Source: Streptomyces showdoensis
GTDB taxonomy: Bacteria; Actinomycetota; Actinomycetes; Streptomycetales; Streptomycetaceae
Direction of reading: 5' to 3'
DNA length: 44,345 nucleotides
Assembly (NCBI RefSeq): GCF_039535475.1
Contig: NZ_BAAAXG010000014.1
Location: 1 to 44,345, forward strand
Positions 6,849-15,099 of this stretch are shown here, piece after piece. Position numbers and translations under genes: made by a program. Below the pieces are notes generated by a model, which saw only the letters and a list, made by a program, of their open reading frames with translations, did no database searches and was not told where the DNA came from. Every line of letters starts with the position of its first letter. Position 1 is the stretch's first letter.

Positions 6849-8407
6849 GCCGCGACCCGGGCCGCGCGCGTACGACGGGAGCGGTCGCGGGACTCCTCGG
6901 TGCGCTGCTCGTCGGCGCCGCCGGCTGCTCGGCCCCCGTGGCGGGGCGCTCCGGCGAGGCCGAACTGACCGTCTCCACGACCACCGCGATCATCGCCGAC
7001 CTGGTCCGCAACGTCGGCGGCGACCGCGTCGACGTCGCCTCCGTCGTCCCGCCGCACGGCGACCCCCACTCGTACGAGCCGAGCCCCGGCGACGCCGCCC
7101 GCGTGGCCCGCTCCGACCTCGTCTTCACCAACGGGCTCCTCCTGGAGGAGCCCGGCATCCTGAAGACGATCCACACCAACGCCCCCGACGGCACCCCCAA
7201 GATCCCCCTCGGCGAGAAGCTCGAACCGTACGGCGGCTCCGTCATCGAACTGAAGGAGGACCTCGGGCTCGACGTCCTCTGGCTCGGCTGGGCCGTGGAG
7301 GGCGAGGTCGCGGGCGACGGCAGTCAGATACGGACCACCGTGACCGGCCTCGAAGGCCCCGGGGACCTGCGCGTCTACCTCACCGACACCCTCGGCACCC
7401 CGACCGTCACCGTCGACTCCGCCGACGGCTTCGACTCCGCCGACTCCTTCGTCCTGCCGCCCGAGGCCCACACCCACGTCAACTGGGCCTTCAGCGCCCC
7501 CGGTACGTACCGGCTCACCGTCCAGGGCCGCACCGAGGCGCTCGACGGCACCGGCGCGCCGATCGGCGGCGGCACCGTCACCTTCGCCGTCGGCGCGGCG
7601 GCGGCCAAGGCGGCCGGCGGCAAGACGCTGCTCGACGGCGGGCACGCCGACGTCGCCCTCGACGCGCGCACGAGGACCGTCCGGATCCGCTCCGACGACC
7701 CGGCGACCGGCCGGCGCACCCACCACCCGCTCGACTCCGTCGTCCTGTCCGTCCCCGACCGGGCGCGGGAGGCCGTGCCCGCGGAAGGCGCGTACCGCTT
7801 CCTCGGTGCCCCCGGCGCACCCCTCTGGGTCCTGCCGCAGGCCGTCGTCGGCAAGCACGTCCACGGGGACCTGGACCCGCACACCTGGCAGGACGTCGCC
7901 AACGCCGAGGCGTACGTACGCCGGATCGAGGCCGAACTCGTCGCGGCGGACCCGGCCGGACGCGCCGTCTACGAGCGCAACGCCGCCGCCTACCTCGCCC
8001 GGCTCGGCCGCCTCGACGAGGAGGTCGCCCGCACCCTCGCGGGCATCCCCGCCGGGCACCGGCGGCTCGTCACCACCCACGACGCCTTCGGCTACCTCGC
8101 CCACGCCTACGGCCTGGACGTGGCCGGCTTCGTCGTGCCCGTGCCGAGCCGCGAGCCCAGCGCCGCCGAGATCGCGAGGCTCCGCGACACGATCCGCGAG
8201 CAGCGGATCCCGGCCGTCTTCCTCGAACCCAACCTCGCCGCCCGCGCCGACGTCCTGCGCCGGGTCGCCGAGGACGAGGGCATCGGCATCTGCACCGTCT
8301 ACGGCGACTCCTTCGACGACGAGGTCCACGACTACGTCGCGATGATGCGCCACAACGCGAACGAACTGGCCCGCTGCCTGGGCCGGGAGGGGAGTGGAGC
8401 CCGATGA
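6845..8407 (+). CDS. Anchored-repeat ABC transporter substrate-binding lipoprotein
   Basis: A 520-residue lipoprotein with lipobox VGAAGC (acylated C28). It is a cluster-9 (ZnuA-like) metal-binding protein split by an insert. The N-terminal lobe (about 40-130) has TTTAIIADLVRNVGGDRV and PPHGDPHSYEPSP, with H71 and H75 as likely metal ligands. The middle (about 132-330) holds one and a half surface-repeat units, including AHTHVNWAFSAPGTYRLTV and DGGHADVALD. The C-terminal lobe resumes at HGDLDPHTWQDVANAE and runs to the end, with FLEPNL and YGDSF. This matches the TIGR03772 architecture. It starts by ATGA overlap with the wall protein. The metal is probably zinc or manganese; the Zur-like box favours zinc. 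Confidence 0.88.
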   Translation: MSRDPGRARTTGAVAGLLGALLVGAAGCSAPVAGRSGEAELTVSTTTAIIADLVRNVGGDRVDVASVVPPHGDPHSYEPSPGDAARVARSDLVFTNGLLLEEPGILKTIHTNAPDGTPKIPLGEKLEPYGGSVIELKEDLGLDVLWLGWAVEGEVAGDGSQIRTTVTGLEGPGDLRVYLTDTLGTPTVTVDSADGFDSADSFVLPPEAHTHVNWAFSAPGTYRLTVQGRTEALDGTGAPIGGGTVTFAVGAAAAKAAGGKTLLDGGHADVALDARTRTVRIRSDDPATGRRTHHPLDSVVLSVPDRAREAVPAEGAYRFLGAPGAPLWVLPQAVVGKHVHGDLDPHTWQDVANAEAYVRRIEAELVAADPAGRAVYERNAAAYLARLGRLDEEVARTLAGIPAGHRRLVTTHDAFGYLAHAYGLDVAGFVVPVPSREPSAAEIARLRDTIREQRIPAVFLEPNLAARADVLRRVAEDEGIGICTVYGDSFDDEVHDYVAMMRHNANELARCLGREGSGAR

Positions 8408-10060
8408 GGCTCGTCCACCACAGCAAGACCGCCCTGGCCGCCGCGGGCGCCCTCGCCCTCGCGGGAACGGCCGCGACGACCCTGCCGGATCCGGCGGCGG
8501 CCGCGCTGCCGGGGACGTCCGTGCGGGCGCCCGTGGCCGCGGCCGCGCCCCCGTCCGCGTCCGCGGGGGCGACGCCTTCCGCCGCCGTGCCGGGCGGGGA
8601 GGACCCGGACGGCGCCGTCCCCGTGCTGGCGCCCGTCACCCTCACGGGGACCGCGGACGGGTACGAGCTGGGCCTCGGCCCCGAGCGCACCCTGGACCTC
8701 GACGACGGCCATCGCGTCACCGGGGCCGACGGCGTCACGCGCTGGGAGACGGCCGCCGCCTGGGACACGACCGGTGCCGGCGCGCCCGGCACCCCCGTCC
8801 GGTGGGCGCTGACCGCGGCCGAAGGCCCCGGAGCCGTCCGGGTCCTGGAGCCTGAGGACGGGGGAGCGGACCCCCTCGTGCGCTTCGACAGCGCCGACGG
8901 ACTGCCCGACGGGTACGACCTGCCGGTCGGCCGCCGGGGCGAGACCCGCTGGACCTTCGACGCCCCCGGCACCTACCGGCTGACGTTCACCGCGCGGACC
9001 GCGGCGGGGACACGGCCCGCCACGGCCGAGGTCCGGCACACGGTCCGCGTCGGCGGCGGGGCGGCGGAGCCCGGGGAGGCCACCGCTCCGACGGTTCCCT
9101 CCGCCCCCGCCGCGCGCCCGCTTCCGGGGCCCCGGGCTCCCCGGGCCGTGACCACCGCGGCGCCGGCGGAAGCGGTCGAGACGGTACGGAAGGTGCTCGA
9201 CGAAGGACACGTCGACATCGCCGCCCGGCTCGTCGACGGCAGGCTGCAGATCCACGTCAAGGACGGGACCGTCCCCGGCCGGACCGTCTGGCGCGAGCCC
9301 TCCTCGGTCGTGCTGCGGGTCAAGCCGCAGGCCAGGAAGACGATCCCGGCCCACAAGGACTTCGCCTTCCTCGGCCGGGCGGGCGACCCCGTCTGGCTGC
9401 TCGACCAGGTCCAGCAGCCGGGCCTGCTCTGGCCGGGCTGGTCCACGGACAACCTGCCGGCCGGGGCGACCCGCGGGGACGTGGAGTTCAGGCTGGTGAA
9501 GGCCGAAGGGCCGGGCAGGTTCGCGCTCTACAACTACGACGGCCTGTCCGGCGCGACGGTCCGCTTCAACAGCGCCGACGGTGTGCCGGACGCCTTCCGC
9601 GTCCCCCCAGAACGCGCACGCGCACGGCGGCTGGGCCTTCGGCAAGGAGGGCGACTACCGGCTCACCGTGTCGATGTCCGGTTTCCGCGCCGACGGCGCC
9701 CGCGTGAGCGACACCGAGACCCTCACCTTCGCGGTGGGGGAGGGCGCGGGAGCCGGCCCGGGCGGCGGTACGGGCTCCACCACGGCGGGCTCCACCGGCG
9801 GAGGCACAGGAGGCGCAGGAGGCGCAGGAGGCGCAGGAGGCACGGGAGGCACGGGAGGCACTGGGGGTACCGGAGGCCCTGGCGGAACGGCGACGGGCGG
9901 GGCTGCCTCCGGGGGCTCCACCGCCGTCGGCGACCCCGCGCCGCGAGGCTCCATGGCCTCGACCGGCGCGGCCTCCACGGCCCTCCTCGGCGGCACGGCG
10001 GTGGCCCTTGCGGCGGCCGGCGCGGCGGCCGTCCGGATCGCCCGGAGGCGCTCGGCATGA
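8404..10060 (+). CDS. Second anchored-repeat wall protein, frameshifted at a C6 run
   Basis: It starts by ATGA overlap. If repaired it has about 551 residues: a signal peptide (to about residue 37), a degenerate repeat domain (about 75-215) and a full repeat domain (about 260-450) with DEGHVDIAARL, LLWPGWSTDNLP and AEGPGRFALYNYDG. A Gly-rich stalk and the C-terminal signal SMASTGAAS, hydrophobic helix, RIARRRSA follow. The reading frame breaks at the C run 9603-9608. With five C instead of six the domain continues as VPQNAHAHGGWAFGKEGDYRLTV and restores the conserved HxHxxWAF motif. It resembles TIGR03773. The break may be a sequencing error or a phase-variable tract. The stalk DNA has 9-bp GGAGGCRCR-like repeats near 9803-9870. 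Confidence 0.8.
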
Positions 10061-10911
10061 CCACCGCCACGGTGACCACCACCCAGGGCGACTCGGCCCC
10101 CCGCCCCCTCCTCCGTGCGGCGTCCGTCTCCGTCGTCCTCGGCGGCCGTCCGGCCGTCCGGGACGCCTCGCTCACCGTGGCTCCCGGCGAGCTCGTCGGG
10201 CTGCTCGGACCGAACGGCGCCGGCAAGACCACCCTCCTGCGCGCGCTCCTCGGCCTCACCGCCACCACCACCGGCTCCGTCGAGGCGGAGGGGCCGGTCG
10301 GATACGTTCCCCAACGCCACGAGTTCGCCTGGGACTTCCCCGTCGACGTCGCCGGAGCGGTCCTCAGCGGGCGCACCCGGGCGGTCGGCTGGCTCCGGCG
10401 CCCGCGCGCCCACGACCGGGCCGCCGCGGACGAGGCGCTGGAGCGGGCGGGGCTCACGGACCTGCGCCGCCGGCCGATCGGCGAGCTCTCCGGCGGCCAG
10501 CGCCAGCGCGTCCTGGTGGCCCGCGCCCTCGCGGCCGAGCCCCGGCTGCTGCTCCTCGACGAACCCTTCACCGGGGTGGACGTACCGACCCAGGAGCTGC
10601 TGGGCGGGCTCTTCGGCCGGCTCGTCGCCGAGGGGCGGGGGCTGCTGATGACCACCCACGACCTCGCCGCGGCGGCCCGTAGCTGCTCACGGGTCGTCCT
10701 GCTCAACCGTACGGTCGTCGCCGAGGGCGGCCCCGAGCTGCTCTCGGACGCCGGGCGGATGCTGCGCGCCTTCGGCCTGGACGCGACGTCCACGACGGTT
10801 ACGGCCGGCGCGACGGTTACGGCCGGCGCGACGGATACGGCCGGCACGACGGATACGGCCGGCACGACGGACGCGACGGATGCGACGGACGCAGCGGGGG
10901 CGGCGGCATGA
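10057..10911 (+). CDS. Anchored-repeat ABC transporter ATP-binding protein
   Basis: The 284-residue ATPase of the importer, close to ZnuC-type subunits (TIGR03771). It has Walker A GPNGAGKTTLL (51-61), a Q-loop region VGYVPQRHEFAWDFP, ABC signature LSGGQRQRVLVARAL, Walker B RLLLLDEPF and the switch region MTTHDL. The start overlaps the previous stop as ATGA, and its own stop overlaps the permease start the same way. The last 40 or so residues are a low-complexity Thr/Ala/Gly/Asp tail made by an 18-bp tandem repeat, probably dispensable for catalysis. Confidence 0.92.
   Translation: MTTATVTTTQGDSAPRPLLRAASVSVVLGGRPAVRDASLTVAPGELVGLLGPNGAGKTTLLRALLGLTATTTGSVEAEGPVGYVPQRHEFAWDFPVDVAGAVLSGRTRAVGWLRRPRAHDRAAADEALERAGLTDLRRRPIGELSGGQRQRVLVARALAAEPRLLLLDEPFTGVDVPTQELLGGLFGRLVAEGRGLLMTTHDLAAAARSCSRVVLLNRTVVAEGGPELLSDAGRMLRAFGLDATSTTVTAGATVTAGATDTAGTTDTAGTTDATDATDAAGAAA
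10795..10866 (+). repeat. 18-bp tandem repeat inside the ATPase gene
   Basis: Four units of ACGGNTACGGCCGGCRCG occur in a row: two with GTTAC and GCGCG, then two with GATAC and GCACG. They encode a TVTAGA/TDTAGT tail. The in-frame length allows copy-number change without a frameshift. Confidence 0.85.
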
Positions 10912-11846
10912 GCGAGCTCCTGGTCCTCCTCTCCGAGCCCTGGCACCTGCCCTTCATGAGGCGGGCGTTCGCCGTCGCCGCGATCGTCGGGCTGGTCTGC
11001 GGGGTGGTCGGCGTGTACGTCGTGCTGCGCGGCATGGCGTTCATCGGCGACGCCGTCGCCCACTCCGCGTTCCCCGGGGTCGCGCTCGCCTACGCCTTCG
11101 AGGGCAACCTGCTGCTCGGCGGCGCGACGGCCGGGATCGCCACGGCCGTCCTGATCGCCTTCGTGTCGCAGAACCGGCGGTTGAAGGAGGACACCGTCAT
11201 CGGCGTCTTCTTCGCCTTCGCGTTCGGCCTCGGCATCGTCCTGGTGTCCACCCGGGACAGCTGGACCACCGACCTGTCCTCGTTCCTCTTCGGGCAGGTC
11301 CTGGCCGTCGACGACGCCGACATCCTGCGCGTCGCGTGCATCGGCGCGGTCCTCGTCGCCGTCCTGCTGGCCCTGCGCAAGGAGCTCGTCGCGGTGACCC
11401 TCGACCGCGAGACCGCCCGCGCGGCCGGACTCCCCGTCCTGCCGCTCGACCTCACGCTGTACGTGGTCGTGACCGCGACCATCGTGATGTCCCTGGAGGC
11501 TGTCGGCAACATCCTGGTCCTCGCCCTGCTCATCACCCCGGCGGCCACCGCCCGGCTGCTGACCGAGCGCCTGTGGGCGATGACCCTGCTGGCCTCCGTG
11601 TTCGGCTGCGCGGGCAGTCTGGCCGGTCTGTACGTGAGCTACGCGTACGACCTCGCGGCGGGCGGCTCGGTCGTGGTGGTCCTGACGGCGCTGTTCACGG
11701 TGGTCTGGCTGGGCGCGCCCCGGCACGGCCTGGTGGCGAGGCTCCGGCCGCGCCGCCGCTCCCGGAACCCGGGCTCCGGGAGCGGCCCCGGTCCGGCGCC
11801 CGCCCCCGCTCCCGCTCCCGTGGGTGGGGCGGGGACGGGGGCGTGA
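10908..11846 (+). CDS. Anchored-repeat ABC transporter permease
   Basis: The 312-residue integral membrane subunit, ABC-3 family (ZnuB/MntB-like, TIGR03770). Eight or nine hydrophobic helices are visible between residues 15 and 275, with the family features YVVLRGMAFIGDAVAHSAFPGVALAY near the N-terminus and VGNILVLALLITPAATARLLTERL in the later cytoplasmic coupling region. The terminal 40 residues are a Pro/Ala/Gly-rich cytoplasmic tail. It is the last gene of the six-gene operon, and its start overlaps the ATPase stop by ATGA. With the ATPase and the lipoprotein it forms a complete importer. Confidence 0.92.
   Translation: MSELLVLLSEPWHLPFMRRAFAVAAIVGLVCGVVGVYVVLRGMAFIGDAVAHSAFPGVALAYAFEGNLLLGGATAGIATAVLIAFVSQNRRLKEDTVIGVFFAFAFGLGIVLVSTRDSWTTDLSSFLFGQVLAVDDADILRVACIGAVLVAVLLALRKELVAVTLDRETARAAGLPVLPLDLTLYVVVTATIVMSLEAVGNILVLALLITPAATARLLTERLWAMTLLASVFGCAGSLAGLYVSYAYDLAAGGSVVVVLTALFTVVWLGAPRHGLVARLRPRRRSRNPGSGSGPGPAPAPAPAPVGGAGTGA
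11756..11785 (+). terminator. Hairpin in the 3' end of the permease gene
   Basis: CCGCTCCCGGA (11756-11766) and TCCGGGAGCGG (11775-11785) pair perfectly around an 8-base loop. Only 10 bases separate this operon from the convergent reductase gene, so a terminator within the coding end is plausible but not certain. Confidence 0.35.
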
Positions 11847-11856
11847 CGAGGCGGGC

Positions 11857-13503
11857 TCAGCGGGTCAGCCGGCGCCTCCCCCGGGCCGCCGCGACGAGTT
11901 CGGGTACGGTCCCCAGCTTCACCCGGGGCCGTCCCGCCGCCCCGCCGCGGGCGAGTTCGGCGCGTTCGATGGCGGCGAGGCCGCGGGCGTCGACGACCGT
12001 GCCCGCCCGGCCGCGCGCCAGCCGGTCGAAGGCGCGGGCGCTGCCGGCGGGCGGGGGGAGGGTGCCGTCGACGGCGTCGGCGAGCAGGGTGCCGACGGTC
12101 TCCGCGGCGCAGGTGCGGTTGGCGCCGATGCCGCCCGACGGGCCGCGCTTGATCCAGCCGACGACGTAGGTGCCGGGCCGTCCCGCCACCCGGCCGTTCT
12201 CGTGCGGCACGGTGCCGGTCGCCTCGTCGAAGGGCAGCCCGGCCACGGGCATGCCCCGGTAGCCGACGGCGCGCAGCACCCTGCCCGCCGGGATCTCGGT
12301 GGACGTGCCCGGCTCCGGGCCGGTCACCCGCACGGCGCCGTCCAGGATCTCCTCGGGCGCGGAGTGGAACCGGAAGACGATGCGCCGCTCCGGCCCCGGC
12401 GGCGCGGACCAGTCCACGTGTTCGCGGTCGGCGCCCCGCAGCAGCGCCGCCTTCTCGTGGGGCGCGGCCGAGTCGACGGCGGCCCAGGTCCGCGGATCGT
12501 GGGCGTCGACGACGAGGCGCACCCCGGGCAGCTTGCCGAGCGCGAGCAGTTCGGGCGCGGTGCAGGAGGCGTCCTCGGGGCCGCGCCTGGCGAGCAGCAC
12601 CACCTCCCGCACGGAGGAGGCGCGGAGGGCGGCGAGGGCGTGGTCGGCGATGTCGGTCGCGGCGAGCGCCTCGGGGTCGGTCACCAGGATGCGGGCGACG
12701 TCGAGGGCGACGTTGCCGGTGCCGACCACGACGACCCGTTCGGTGCCCGACAGGTCGACGGCGTCGGGCGCGACCTCGGGGTGCGCATTGTACCAGGCGA
12801 CGAACGCCGTGGCCGAGAGGCTGTTCGGCCGGTCCTCGCCCGGGACGCCGAGGCGGCGGTCGGCCGCGGCGCCGACCGCGTAGACGACGGCGTCGTGGTG
12901 CGCGGCCAGTTCCTCGGCCGTGACGTCCGTGCCGACGTCGACGCCGAGGTACATCCGTACCCGGGGGTGGGTGTGGAAGCGGGCGAAGGTGTCCCCGATC
13001 CGCTTCGTCGCCGGATGGTCGGGCGCGACGCCGTACCGGACGAGGCCGCCGGCCACCGGCAGCCGGTCGATCAGGGTCACCTCGGCGTTGGTGTGGAGCA
13101 GCAGGTCCTCGGCGGCGTACATCCCGGCGGGCCCGGTGCCGACGACCGCGACCCGGATGGGGGCGAAGTCGGACGGCAGGCTGCGGGGGAAGGACGGCTG
13201 CCCCCAGGGGTGGAAGGTGGGTCCTGCCACGGGTTCCGGGCGGGGCCCGCGCTGCTCGTAGTAGGCCGCGTTGACGGCGGCGTACTCCTGCTGGCCCGGG
13301 GCGAGGGCGTCCGCGGGGAAGATCGCGTCCACGGGGCAGGCGTCGGCGCACGCCCCGCAGTCGATGCAGGACCGGGGGTCGATGTACAGCATCTCCGTGC
13401 GGCCGAAGTCCGGCTCGTCCGGCGTCGGGTGGATGCAGTTGACCGGGCAGACGGCGATGCAGGTGGCGTCGTTGCAGCAGGTCTGGGTGATGGCGTAGGT
13501 CAT
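11857..13503 (-). CDS. Ferredoxin-NADP+ reductase with N-terminal ferredoxin domain (FprB-like)
   Basis: A 548-residue electron-transfer flavoprotein. Residues 1-75 form a bacterial-type ferredoxin with Cys clusters CCNDATCIAVCPVNC and CIDCGACADACPV. The rest is an adrenodoxin-reductase-like FAD/NADP domain with VAVVGTGPAGMYAAEDLL, the YGVAPDHPATK motif, the NADP Rossmann motif VVVVGTGNVALDVARIL, and GWIKRGPSGGIGANRTCAAETV near the end. It should move electrons between NADPH and iron-sulfur partners. It lies 36 bases downstream of the diiron oxygenase in the same direction and may supply it with electrons; that link is inferred. No strong ribosome binding site is visible. Confidence 0.9.
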   Translation of the reverse strand: MTYAITQTCCNDATCIAVCPVNCIHPTPDEPDFGRTEMLYIDPRSCIDCGACADACPVDAIFPADALAPGQQEYAAVNAAYYEQRGPRPEPVAGPTFHPWGQPSFPRSLPSDFAPIRVAVVGTGPAGMYAAEDLLLHTNAEVTLIDRLPVAGGLVRYGVAPDHPATKRIGDTFARFHTHPRVRMYLGVDVGTDVTAEELAAHHDAVVYAVGAAADRRLGVPGEDRPNSLSATAFVAWYNAHPEVAPDAVDLSGTERVVVVGTGNVALDVARILVTDPEALAATDIADHALAALRASSVREVVLLARRGPEDASCTAPELLALGKLPGVRLVVDAHDPRTWAAVDSAAPHEKAALLRGADREHVDWSAPPGPERRIVFRFHSAPEEILDGAVRVTGPEPGTSTEIPAGRVLRAVGYRGMPVAGLPFDEATGTVPHENGRVAGRPGTYVVGWIKRGPSGGIGANRTCAAETVGTLLADAVDGTLPPPAGSARAFDRLARGRAGTVVDARGLAAIERAELARGGAAGRPRVKLGTVPELVAAARGRRRLTR

Positions 13504-13539
13504 GTCGTCGTCGGCTCGTCCGCTCGTCTCTCGGGCAGG

Positions 13540-14466
13540 TCAGATGAGGTGGGCGCGCTTGTAGAAGGCGAGCGCGGGACGGGTGAGGAGGCGGCACGAG
13601 GCCAGGAACTCCATCAGGCCCGAACAGCTGGACCGCATCAGGGACTTGTGGTGCTCGTTGGCGCGGGCCTCGGCGAGCGCCCGCTCGGTGTCGAGCCCCG
13701 CGTTGGCGTACACCTGGCGGTTGACCATGCTGGTCACGATGAAGTACGAGGCGAGGGAGACGACCAGGGCCTGGACGTGCCGGCGCAGCGGTCCGGCGTG
13801 GCGCAGCCGGGCGCGGGTCTCCTCGCGGGCGAACTTCATGTGCCGCGACTCCTCGACGACATGGATGTTGTTGATGGTGCGGACGAAGGGGGCGACCCGC
13901 TCGTCCCGCATCCAGTCGCGCTGCATGACGTCGAGCACCTCCTCGGCGACGAGGATCGAGGCGTACGCGGCCTCGCCGACGGCGAGCGTCTTGAAGGCCC
14001 GGCCGAGTTCGAGGACGAAGCGGCCCGGGCGGTAGGCGGGGGCGCCCAGCTTGGCCGCGCCGCGGCCGAACATGATCGAGTGCCGGCACTCGTCGGCGAT
14101 CTCCGTCAGGGCCCACTGGAAGCGGGGGTCGGTGGGGTCCTTGGCGTACATGTCGCGCAGCACCATCTGCTGGAGGATCATCTCGAACCAGATGCCCGTG
14201 CTGGCCACCGACGCCGACTCCTGCCGGGTGAGCTCCCGGCGCTGGGCCTCGGTCATCTCCTGCCAGTAACGGGTTCCGTAGAGCGTGCTCCACTCGGGGC
14301 TCATGCCGTGGAAGCCGTCGTCGAGCGGGGTGTCCCAGTCGACCTCGGTGGCGGGGTCGTAGGACAGCTTGGCCGAGGAGTCGAGCAGCCGGCGGGCCGC
14401 CTCGCGCTCGGTCGTGGACCCGGAGGGCCCGGCCTGGTCCGCCGGCCGGACGGTGCTGCTTGCCAT
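13540..14466 (-). CDS. AurF-like diiron oxygenase
   Basis: A 308-residue protein of the p-aminobenzoate N-oxygenase (AurF)/ferritin-like diiron group. The four-helix-bundle ligands are visible: Glu in QESASVASTGIWFEM, ExxH in ADECRHSIM, Glu in VAEEVLDVMQRD and ExxH in VVEESRHMKFAREE. Members use a carboxylate-bridged di-iron centre and O2 to oxidise amines or related groups; the substrate here is unknown. AAGGAG stands 8 bases before the ATG. The upstream inverted repeat suggests a TetR-type repressor, but no such gene is adjacent. The reductase gene follows directly. Confidence 0.85.
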   Translation of the reverse strand: MASSTVRPADQAGPSGSTTEREAARRLLDSSAKLSYDPATEVDWDTPLDDGFHGMSPEWSTLYGTRYWQEMTEAQRRELTRQESASVASTGIWFEMILQQMVLRDMYAKDPTDPRFQWALTEIADECRHSIMFGRGAAKLGAPAYRPGRFVLELGRAFKTLAVGEAAYASILVAEEVLDVMQRDWMRDERVAPFVRTINNIHVVEESRHMKFAREETRARLRHAGPLRRHVQALVVSLASYFIVTSMVNRQVYANAGLDTERALAEARANEHHKSLMRSSCSGLMEFLASCRLLTRPALAFYKRAHLI

Positions 14467-14514
14467 GATGCGGCTCCTTGATGACCTCGGGGGGCAGGAA
14501 CACTCGCTTATTAG

Positions 14515-14547
14515 ACTTCCCGTCTAGCAAGCTATTAGACGGAAGGT
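14515..14547. promoter_or_regulatory. Operator-like inverted repeat upstream of the diiron oxygenase
   Basis: ACTTCCCGTCTA (14515-14526) is repeated in reverse as TAGACGGAAGGT (14536-14547), 10 of 12 positions matching, with a 9-base spacer. The surrounding 14505-14555 is AT-rich for this genome. A second small palindrome, TAGAC-TTCCC-GTCTA, overlaps the left arm. The layout fits a TetR-type operator at the promoter of the minus-strand operon. Confidence 0.55.
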
Positions 14548-14625
14548 ATAGCAAGAGCGTCCGGTCGCCTACCCATCGGTACGAAATTCCCCCGGGCCCC
14601 GGCGCCTTCGGGGGAGGATGAACGC

Positions 14626-15021
14626 ATGCACCAGGAAAGCGAAGAGGACGCGATCGCCGCCGCCCTCGCCGGCGAACTGCGCCTCATGGACCCGTCCGTC
14701 CGCGTCTCCGCCGACGAGGCCCGCCGCCTGCTCGACCCCGAGTTCGTCGAGGTCGGCGCCTCCGGACGGCGCTGGACGTACGAGGAGATGCTCGCGGCCC
14801 TCCCCGAACTGGCGGGCGGCGACCCGCGGAACGGCCCGCGGTACGAGCCGTCCGGCCTGCGCGGGGTGCTCCTCGCGCCGGGCCTCGTCCACGTCACCTA
14901 CGAGACGGTCATCGACGGCCGGCGGGCGCGCCGTAGCTCGCTCTGGCGCAAGGGGGCGGGACCGGGGGACGCCGGCTGGCGCATGTACTACCACCAGGGC
15001 ACCCCCGTCGCCGACGGGTGA
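14626..15021 (+). CDS. NTF2-like (DUF4440-type) protein
   Basis: A 131-residue protein with the small cone-shaped NTF2/SnoaL-like pattern: an N-terminal helix (EEDAIAAALAGELRLM), RRLLDPEFVEVGASGRRWTYEEMLAALPELA, and a closing beta sheet VHVTYETVIDGRRARRSSLWRKG...WRMYYHQGTPVAD. Family members range from enzymes to ligand-binding accessory proteins, so no reaction is assigned. GGGGGAGG ends 8 bases before the ATG at 14626. It is divergent from the diiron oxygenase and shares the regulatory gap. Confidence 0.75.
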   Translation: MHQESEEDAIAAALAGELRLMDPSVRVSADEARRLLDPEFVEVGASGRRWTYEEMLAALPELAGGDPRNGPRYEPSGLRGVLLAPGLVHVTYETVIDGRRARRSSLWRKGAGPGDAGWRMYYHQGTPVADG

Positions 15022-15099
15022 ACGCCCCTGCTGTCATGATGCGTTCTGCCGGGCGGGCGTGATCATGAACGCCCGACGGGGAACACGGAGCGGGGGACC

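Noticed and set aside
6341..8353. A 670-codon minus-strand frame opposite the transporter genes
   Set aside because: It is a shadow of high-GC genes on the plus strand whose domains and ATGA overlaps are clear.
10795..10866. Regulatory iterons
   Set aside because: The repeat is inside the ATPase coding sequence and keeps the frame, so a low-complexity tail is the simpler reading.
11824..14481. An 885-codon plus-strand frame opposite the reductase and the diiron oxygenase
   Set aside because: Its translation is Gly/Arg/Asp-rich noise, whereas the minus strand gives complete Fe-S, FAD and diiron motifs.
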